Below are positions 1 through 5,982 of a stretch of DNA of 15,125 nt, piece after piece. Source of the stretch: Flavobacteriales bacterium. Lineage in GTDB: Bacteria > Bacteroidota > Bacteroidia > Flavobacteriales > TMED113. A model generated the notes under the pieces. The model was not told the origin of the DNA and made no database searches. It was given only the letters and a program-made list of their open reading frames with translations. Position 1 is the first letter of the stretch. Each line of letters opens with the position of its first letter. The DNA is taken from NCBI GenBank assembly GCA_002696965.1, contig NZUB01000003.1, positions 1 through 15,125 of the forward strand. The letters run 5' to 3'. A program made the position numbers and the translations under genes.

Positions 1-96
1 ATTAGCGTCATAATTTGTATCAACACAATCTTGTGCAGTTACAACATTAAAGCAACAAAATACGATTGCTGCCAGAGAAAGTAATAATTTTTTCAT
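1..96 (-). CDS. Secreted protein, N-terminal fragment (cut by window edge)
   Basis: An open frame starts at an ATG at 94-96 and runs leftward off the window; only 32 codons are visible. The residues begin MKKLLLSLAAIVFCC and continue to VVTAQDCVDTNYDAN. This is a textbook Sec signal peptide: two Lys, a hydrophobic core of about 14 residues, and an Ala-Gln cleavage site that leaves an N-terminal Gln, as is common in Bacteroidota exported proteins. A Cys follows three residues later, but there is no lipobox at the cleavage site, so this is an SPase I rather than a lipoprotein signal. The mature function cannot be read from about 11 residues. The gene is divergent from gpmI across a 282-bp gap. 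Confidence 0.8.
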   Translation of the reverse strand, partial: MKKLLLSLAAIVFCCFNVVTAQDCVDTNYDAN

Positions 97-378
97 CGGT
101 AAAAAATATTAGTTAATAAATAATTAATTTTCATATATAAATAGTATAACAGAATTAAGACGTCCCCACATTAGGGCGTAACAGAGGTAAAAACTACATA
201 AATACGACTAAAATGGGGGTCTAATTCTATTTATTCTTCGTACAATTTCGTAAATATTTTCGGTAATTCCAAGAATAATTAACTATTATTTGTTAATAAG
301 TTGGACTTATTAGACTATAATTCAATTTGTAATTTAATTAATACAGATAAGCTCAAAAAAAAGATTAATTTTAAAAAA
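97..378. other. Divergent intergenic region between the secreted-protein gene and gpmI
   Basis: This 282-bp, mostly AT-rich gap must hold promoters for both flanking genes. I find no exact Bacteroidota -7 element (TAnnTTTG) with a correctly spaced -33 TTTG, so no promoter is called. Two local structures stand out. A GC-rich imperfect hairpin lies at 160-179 (ACG, bulged T, CCC, then GGGCGT). A perfect 6-bp inverted repeat lies at 278-297 (ATTAAC, 8-base spacer, GTTAAT). Neither is followed by a T-run, so neither looks like a terminator. The in-frame stretch 301-378 upstream of gpmI starts with TTG and is low-complexity and Lys/Asn-rich, so it is treated as leader rather than coding. Confidence 0.6.
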
Positions 379-1890
379 ATGAAAAAAACTGCACTTATAA
401 TACTGGATGGTTGGGGACATGGTAAAAACGGGGCTAAAAATGCAATCCTCAATGCTAGTACTCCCTTTATAGATAGTCTTTATAAAAAATGTTTAAATTC
501 CGAACTCATTACCCATGGTGAACATGTAGGACTACCTATTGGACAAATGGGAAATTCTGAAGTAGGACACCTGAACATAGGAGCTGGAAGAGTGGTACAT
601 CAAGATTTAGCCAAAATCAACCATGATATTAAAAATAATAGATTAAATGCTAACCCTAATTTATTAGAAGCTATCGGTAAAGCTAAAAACAAACCTATTC
701 ATATTATGGGTCTATTTTCTGATGGCGGAATTCACTCACATATCTCACACCTAAAAGCCTTATGCAACGTTATATCACAAAGCGATGTTTCACATATATA
801 TATACATGCATTCACTGACGGAAGAGACACTGATCCATATTCAGGAAAAAAATATATTGCAGAATTTTTAGAATTTATAAAAAATAAAAATATTTCAATT
901 GTATCAGTAGTTGGGAGATATTATAGTATGGATCGAGACAAAAGATGGGAACGAACAGCTACAGCGTATCATATGCTAGTAAATGGTATTGGCACAAAAA
1001 CAACTAACTTGATTCAAAGCATAGAGAAATCTTATACAGATAAAGTTAGTGACGAATTTATTTTACCACTTATAAAAGTAGACTCCAACAACCAACCTAT
1101 AGCTACTATTAAAGAGCACGATGTAGTCATATGTTTTAACTTTAGGTCTGATAGGTGTAGACAAATTGTAAATGCTTTAACACAAATAGACATACCACAG
1201 TACAGAATCAATAGTTTAAATATAGACTTATACACTATGACTAACTATGACCAAACACTGAAAGAGATAAAAGTTTTATATGAAAAACAAAACTTAAAAA
1301 ATACATTAGGAGAAGTGATTTCAAAACATGGGCTTACACAATTAAGAATTGCTGAAACTGAAAAATATCCACATGTAACCTTCTTTTTATCAGGGGGACA
1401 AGAACAAAAGTTTAAAAATGAATATAGAATATTAATTGAATCTCCAAAAGTAGCAACTTATGACTTACAACCCGAAATGAGTGCAGAAGAAGTTACAAAT
1501 GCTTACATAAAAGAGATCCAAACTATCCAACCGGATTTTATTTGTCTTAATTACGCAAATCCAGACATGGTGGGCCACACAGGGAATTATCAAGCTGTAA
1601 TAAAAGCATTAGAAAAGGTTGATTCATGCTTGGAAAAAGTAGTTCAAAAAAGTATAGAAGAAAATTATGCGTTGATAATAATTGCAGACCATGGAAATGC
1701 AGAAATGATGAAAAATGATGATGGCACTCCAAATACTGCACACACAACCAATAAAGTGCCCTGTTTTATATTAAATAGTAATTTAACAAGTATTAAAAAT
1801 GGTCAATTATGTGACATTGCACCCACCATATTAAAAATAATGGGCATCCCCCCCCCAAATGAAATGTCAGGAACAAGCCTTATAAATTAA
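379..1890 (+). CDS. gpmI: 2,3-bisphosphoglycerate-independent phosphoglycerate mutase
   Basis: This cytosolic glycolytic/gluconeogenic enzyme interconverts 3- and 2-phosphoglycerate using two Mn ions and a phosphoserine intermediate. The ATG at 379 gives 503 residues, close to the usual 505-515, and places the conserved start motif ALIILDGWG at residues 5-13. An upstream TTG at 301 would add 26 unconserved residues and is rejected. Catalytic landmarks are present: D10; nucleophile S60 in MGNSEVGH; SDGGIHSH at 114-121; TDGRD at 146-150; GRYYSMDRD at 179-187; NFRSDR at 254-259; D396 and H400 in NPDMVGHTG; D437 and H438 in ADHGNAE; and H455. The spacing among these last metal ligands matches the Geobacillus enzyme. 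The gene is monocistronic here. Its stop overlaps the convergent stop of the downstream adhesin gene. A nine-C run at 1848-1856 encodes a Pro-Pro-Pro segment ten residues before the C-terminus, an odd feature in such AT-rich DNA. Confidence 0.97.
   Translation: MKKTALIILDGWGHGKNGAKNAILNASTPFIDSLYKKCLNSELITHGEHVGLPIGQMGNSEVGHLNIGAGRVVHQDLAKINHDIKNNRLNANPNLLEAIGKAKNKPIHIMGLFSDGGIHSHISHLKALCNVISQSDVSHIYIHAFTDGRDTDPYSGKKYIAEFLEFIKNKNISIVSVVGRYYSMDRDKRWERTATAYHMLVNGIGTKTTNLIQSIEKSYTDKVSDEFILPLIKVDSNNQPIATIKEHDVVICFNFRSDRCRQIVNALTQIDIPQYRINSLNIDLYTMTNYDQTLKEIKVLYEKQNLKNTLGEVISKHGLTQLRIAETEKYPHVTFFLSGGQEQKFKNEYRILIESPKVATYDLQPEMSAEEVTNAYIKEIQTIQPDFICLNYANPDMVGHTGNYQAVIKALEKVDSCLEKVVQKSIEENYALIIIADHGNAEMMKNDDGTPNTAHTTNKVPCFILNSNLTSIKNGQLCDIAPTILKIMGIPPPNEMSGTSLIN
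1848..1856 (+). repeat. Nine-base C homopolymer inside gpmI
   Basis: Nine consecutive C residues span the codons ATC CCC CCC CCA in gpmI (residues 490-493). One extra C would end the protein after Pro-Pro-Pro-Lys. One fewer would replace the last ten residues by nine frame-shifted ones ending at a TAA. Tracts of this type are slippage-prone during replication and transcription. Confidence 0.85.
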
Positions 1891-4800
1891 TGAAATAATA
1901 AAACGCTTCCTGTTCGTTGACGACCTTTACTATTATTGTGAGGATTTCCAAATACTGATTCAGTAAAATTAGACACATTATAATTATCTGTGTTGTTAAT
2001 TATATTGCTATATGTAAAAACATAATAATACACCCCCTCACTACATTTTTCTCCATATTTTTGAAAATGGGTCCCATCCCAGCATTCTGATTCAAAATTA
2101 GCACAAGGAGTATAGTCTGCAGACCTAAAAACAACCTCACCCCAACGATTAAATATTTCTAAACTAACTGGAGTAGACAAATCCCCAAAATCAACCCAAA
2201 AAACATCATTGTTACCATCACCATTTGGTGTGAAAGCAGTAGGCAAAATACACTCATCAACAGTGACAAGTATTTCATATGGAAATGGTTCATTTTGACA
2301 TGAGTCTGTAATCTCTACTAGATATGTATACTCATAAGGAGTGTAAGGCGGTGATGTTGCAATTGTCTGACTAGCATCAGGCAGCCAATTATCATTGCTC
2401 CAAGGTAAATATGGAGCAGGTGAATTGGTAGGAACACCATCTAAATACCATTGAAAAGTAAATGGCGGCAAACCGCCTTCAAGAAGTAAACTTATTTCAC
2501 TATTGTCACCATAACAAGCTGAAACTTCATTAGGAGGCCAAATAACTTCAAAATCGTCTACACTGAGACCCTCTAAATCAACTGAAGAACTCTCAGTATA
2601 TCCACAATTATCTGTTACACTAAAAATAGCCTGATTAACACCTTCCTCTACATCCACAAAAATAGAATTTGCATTAGATGATTGTTCCATATATGTCCAT
2701 GAATACTCATATGGTGGCACCCCCCCACTTACATCGGCACTTAAATCTAGTGACTGACCTAAACATACAGTTTCACTATTTGGCATATTAATTATCAAAT
2801 CCGAATAATTGTTAATTGATACAGCTATTGGATCTTGAGGGGCACACAAAGTGGCAAAAGAAAATTCAAAAATAATTTCTTCTACACCTTCATTTAAAAC
2901 ATCCAGTAACGGTGTTATTTCTAATTCTAAAAAAGTATCTCCAGCTGGAATACTAACAAAATTATTAATTTCAACAATATCCATCCCATTAACAAAAGTT
3001 GGTGAACCTAATATGTTGAAATAAAAATCTGTGTCTTGAGAATACGGATAAGGCATTTCAAAATTTAAGAAACTAGAACCACAGCCCTCGTAAAGTTCTG
3101 AGGGATCAATAAAGTCATTAGAACTTAATGTTACTGTCGGTGTTAATTCTATTATACTATAATTAATATCTTGTGAAGCCGAATTAGCACATTGATCAAC
3201 AACAGCAAAAGAATATAAACCAGGATCTAAATCTTCAGTTGATAATTCTAAATCAGATGATAGTAACTGGCCATCTAAATACCAACCATAATTTACATTT
3301 CCTAATCCACCAGAATAAAAACCTTCTAAAGCACCAACATCATTTTCACATAATACAAGTTCTTCATCGATGTCCACAATTAAATTCGGAGCATCATAGA
3401 TTTGAACAGTAATCTGATTAGGCCATTCTGAACACTCATCAATAAAAGGAAAATTAAAAACAATACTTTCCACACCTTCTTCCTCTTCGTCAACAAGGAT
3501 ACTGAGAGGAACCGATACTGTTTCTTCTCCTGCTGGAATAATAACAGTATTTGATTCAATCAAATAATCTTCAGCACTTGCAGAACCAGTAATTTCAAAT
3601 TCCAAAACAACATCTTCATCTTCTAAGGTCTGTGTATTAAACTGCAAAATGCTCTCAAAACAACCCTCTGGCAAGAATAGAGGATCTAACACATCATAAG
3701 AAACAATCTCTACATAAGGAGCCAGTTCAATAAATGAAACATTGACTTGATCACCATCTATGTTACCACATGCTTCTTCTACAACAAGCTGATATAAACC
3801 ATCACCAGGCAATTCATTTAAAACCTCTTCATTAGAAATTACAACACCATTATAAAACCAAGTATAATTGTAAGGCGGAAAACCGCCAATTACTTGTGGT
3901 TCTAAAACAATACTTTGAAGATCTTCTTCACATATCACTATATCCTCAGCTTGATAATCACAAGGAATTTCTAATATAATTCGTCTCTCTATAAATGCTG
4001 GAGCATCATTCCAAAAACCAGGAGAATTAGAGTTCATTGAAAACACTTCAACTCCATTTTCACCAAAACCACCATTTGGTTCACCATCATTCCAGTTGGT
4101 GTATGTAACAGGGTCTCCATTAGTCCATGTAAAATTACCTTCATCGTTATAATCATTTAATCCAATCCAATAATTGTACGGTCCGCCAAGAGGGTTGTTA
4201 GTCATTGCAATATTATAAACAAAATCTTGTTCCTCTTCTGAGTTTATTGCAACTAAATTTCCTCCTAGATTATTACAAATAGTATTAGCATCTTGCCATG
4301 TTGCTGTTTCATAAGACATATAATATGCCATTCCATCTAAAATTCCCAAATAAATAAAGCCTTCTATGTCTTGGCATTCTTCTGTGTCAGCACCTAAAGA
4401 AACATTCAAAATTTCATCTTCAACAATTACATTAATTGACTCCTCAACTAACTGATTTAAACAATCATCCGTCACACTGAGAGTATAACTCGTTGACTCT
4501 ACGGGAAACTGTTCAATTGTTAGTACTCCCTCCTCAGCTAAATCACCCGATTCAATAACCACACCCAATTCATCGTACCAAATATAATTATATGGTGGAT
4601 AGCCCCCTTGAACAGATGCTTCAATCAATGCACTTCCGGTACAGTTAATGTTGATTTGATTAGGCATGTCAACAACAAGAAGATCCTGGTCAAGGATAAT
4701 GATTTCTATAGTTTGTACTGTAGTCTCTTCACAAGCAACTGGGACACCAGAGATAGTAATATTTAATAATTCTTGACCTTCAGCAATATTGTCAAAAAAA

Positions 4801-5981
4801 ACTTGTATCGGAAGTATAATTTGTTCCTCAAAAGCAGGAAGTGTAATCTCTGTTGGAAGTTCCTCGTAATCAATACCATATACAGCATCACCTGCATACT
4901 CTAAAGTTACATCTAAGTCCATACTTAAATCACCATCCCTATCAAACTGAATAGCCACCTCTCCACATCCCTCCAACACACCATTCTCAACATCTAAAAC
5001 TAGACCTAGTTCAGTATTAGGCACAGTACTTATTTCAACTTCTGGACTAGCAAAACTATTAGCTTCTAAAAAAACCGCTGAATTCAAAATACCATCTGCA
5101 CAATCAGCTATTGCTAATTTAATGTGATAAGTCTCACCACATATTAAGTTATTATATTCGGCTATCAAAGGAGTTGTAAAACCTGTCAGTCCTTGGACTG
5201 TAAATTCTGGACTTGAAGGTTGATTAACACCCTGCCAACCAGCACCGATATAATCATTATCAACCCAAAAAACATTATAACTTTCCCAGTTTGGATCAAG
5301 AGAAGAACAATCTCCAAAATCCTCATTTGGGTCTCCATTATTCACTGTATTGATTGCTACTGGTGTGGTGGTATAAACACCTGTGTTTATCGTAAGCCAT
5401 TCAGCATAATCTACTGCCCCCTCAGGTTCTGGCACTAAAGCAAGATTAATACCATTATTCGTATATGGACCTGTTATACCTGGGCCGCTAAGAAAAAAAC
5501 CAAAGATATCATTGAAACCAGAACAAGTAAAACTTGTGTATTCCATTGATCCAAAAACATAATTAAAAGCCATACTTTCTGATTCAGCTACAAAATCGAA
5601 TTCTAAAATCGTCACATTATTAACCGAAAAACCTGTCATGCCTAATTCTGACAAAGCAATTTCAAGATCAACATCGCCCGTTATTCCAGGCCCAGCACCG
5701 ATTCCAGTAGTTACAAAATCTATACCTCCAGTGGACATAATAACACCCTCATCAAAACCAATATTGGCATTATTACCATCAAAATAACCAATGTTAGCAT
5801 CTCCATTTTGCCAAACCCAATTAGATGTCTCAATACCATCTCCAAGTAATATATTATTGACTATGTTCTCTGGATTATCAAATGGTGGATTATTTGTCAC
5901 AGCTATTTGAGCGTCTACCAAGTATCCAAAACCAATTGAAAAGCAGATGCAAAAACAAATTATATAACTTCTGAGTTTCAT
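1887..5981 (-). CDS. Giant T9SS-secreted adhesin-like protein: choice-of-anchor L, lectin-like domain, CHU_C sorting domain
   Basis: This 1364-residue protein is predicted to be exported by Sec, then across the outer membrane by T9SS, and displayed on the surface. A signal peptide (1-24) leaves QIAVTNN. The choice-of-anchor L domain spans about 26-310 (for example IGYFDG near 64, NDIFGFFLSGPG near 157, CGETYHIKLAIAD near 281). The stalk alternates Calx-beta-like modules (about 311-435, 756-865, 948-1060), each with EGC and a second Cys 76-79 residues later, with Ig/SprB-like modules (about 440-520, 683-750, 872-945, 1065-1140, 1147-1243), most with a GGxPP(Y/F) motif. A C-type-lectin-like domain sits at about 530-675. 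The C-terminus (about 1246-1364) is a CHU_C type B sorting domain with FTPNGDGNNDVF, IFNRWGEVVF and WDGT. It is the second gene of a tight operon, starting two bases beyond the upstream stop codon. The ligand is unknown; adhesion is inferred from the architecture. Confidence 0.93.
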   Translation of the reverse strand: MKLRSYIICFCICFSIGFGYLVDAQIAVTNNPPFDNPENIVNNILLGDGIETSNWVWQNGDANIGYFDGNNANIGFDEGVIMSTGGIDFVTTGIGAGPGITGDVDLEIALSELGMTGFSVNNVTILEFDFVAESESMAFNYVFGSMEYTSFTCSGFNDIFGFFLSGPGITGPYTNNGINLALVPEPEGAVDYAEWLTINTGVYTTTPVAINTVNNGDPNEDFGDCSSLDPNWESYNVFWVDNDYIGAGWQGVNQPSSPEFTVQGLTGFTTPLIAEYNNLICGETYHIKLAIADCADGILNSAVFLEANSFASPEVEISTVPNTELGLVLDVENGVLEGCGEVAIQFDRDGDLSMDLDVTLEYAGDAVYGIDYEELPTEITLPAFEEQIILPIQVFFDNIAEGQELLNITISGVPVACEETTVQTIEIIILDQDLLVVDMPNQININCTGSALIEASVQGGYPPYNYIWYDELGVVIESGDLAEEGVLTIEQFPVESTSYTLSVTDDCLNQLVEESINVIVEDEILNVSLGADTEECQDIEGFIYLGILDGMAYYMSYETATWQDANTICNNLGGNLVAINSEEEQDFVYNIAMTNNPLGGPYNYWIGLNDYNDEGNFTWTNGDPVTYTNWNDGEPNGGFGENGVEVFSMNSNSPGFWNDAPAFIERRIILEIPCDYQAEDIVICEEDLQSIVLEPQVIGGFPPYNYTWFYNGVVISNEEVLNELPGDGLYQLVVEEACGNIDGDQVNVSFIELAPYVEIVSYDVLDPLFLPEGCFESILQFNTQTLEDEDVVLEFEITGSASAEDYLIESNTVIIPAGEETVSVPLSILVDEEEEGVESIVFNFPFIDECSEWPNQITVQIYDAPNLIVDIDEELVLCENDVGALEGFYSGGLGNVNYGWYLDGQLLSSDLELSTEDLDPGLYSFAVVDQCANSASQDINYSIIELTPTVTLSSNDFIDPSELYEGCGSSFLNFEMPYPYSQDTDFYFNILGSPTFVNGMDIVEINNFVSIPAGDTFLELEITPLLDVLNEGVEEIIFEFSFATLCAPQDPIAVSINNYSDLIINMPNSETVCLGQSLDLSADVSGGVPPYEYSWTYMEQSSNANSIFVDVEEGVNQAIFSVTDNCGYTESSSVDLEGLSVDDFEVIWPPNEVSACYGDNSEISLLLEGGLPPFTFQWYLDGVPTNSPAPYLPWSNDNWLPDASQTIATSPPYTPYEYTYLVEITDSCQNEPFPYEILVTVDECILPTAFTPNGDGNNDVFWVDFGDLSTPVSLEIFNRWGEVVFRSADYTPCANFESECWDGTHFQKYGEKCSEGVYYYVFTYSNIINNTDNYNVSNFTESVFGNPHNNSKGRQRTGSVLLFH
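2464..2477. repeat. Perfect GC hairpin encoding a GGxPP motif
   Basis: GGCGG, a CAAA loop and CCGCC form a perfect 5-bp GC stem inside the 1364-aa gene. It encodes Gly-Gly-Leu-Pro-Pro of the fifth Ig/SprB-like module. The codon pattern GGN GGN NNN CCN CCN is inherently self-complementary. Confidence 0.6.
3874..3887. repeat. Second perfect GC hairpin encoding a GGxPP motif
   Basis: The same 5-bp GGCGG/CCGCC stem recurs here with an AAAA loop, encoding Gly-Gly-Phe-Pro-Pro of the second Ig/SprB-like module (around residues 699-703). With the copy near 2464 it is a dispersed inverted repeat created by a repeated protein motif. Confidence 0.6.
3957..4394 (-). other. C-type-lectin-like domain within the 1364-aa secreted protein
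   Basis: Residues about 530-675 match the C-type lectin fold in motif order. An opening strand (FIYLGILDGMAYYM) is followed by ATWQDANTICNNLGGNLVAI, with the conserved helix Cys C569 and the GGxLV motif. Next come WIGLND at 605-610, TWTNGDPVTYTNWNDGEPN with a mannose-type EPN triad at 634-636, WND at 657-659, and the closing Cys C674, expected to pair with C569. The EPN and WND motifs are the usual calcium and sugar ligands in long-form lectin domains, so calcium-dependent glycan binding is plausible but unproven. The inner second disulfide of many animal lectins is absent. Confidence 0.85.
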
Positions 5982-5982
5982 A

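Noticed and set aside
301..378. N-terminal extension of gpmI from a TTG codon at 301
   Set aside because: The 26 extra residues are low-complexity and lie before the conserved start of the family. The ATG at 379 gives the expected length.
1032..1235. Minus-strand open frame of 67 codons inside gpmI
   Set aside because: It is antisense to strongly conserved gpmI sequence and has no recognisable domain or spacing to neighbours.
5220..5438. Plus-strand open frame of 72 codons inside the adhesin gene
   Set aside because: It is antisense to the conserved choice-of-anchor L coding region, has a biased composition and looks like a shadow frame.
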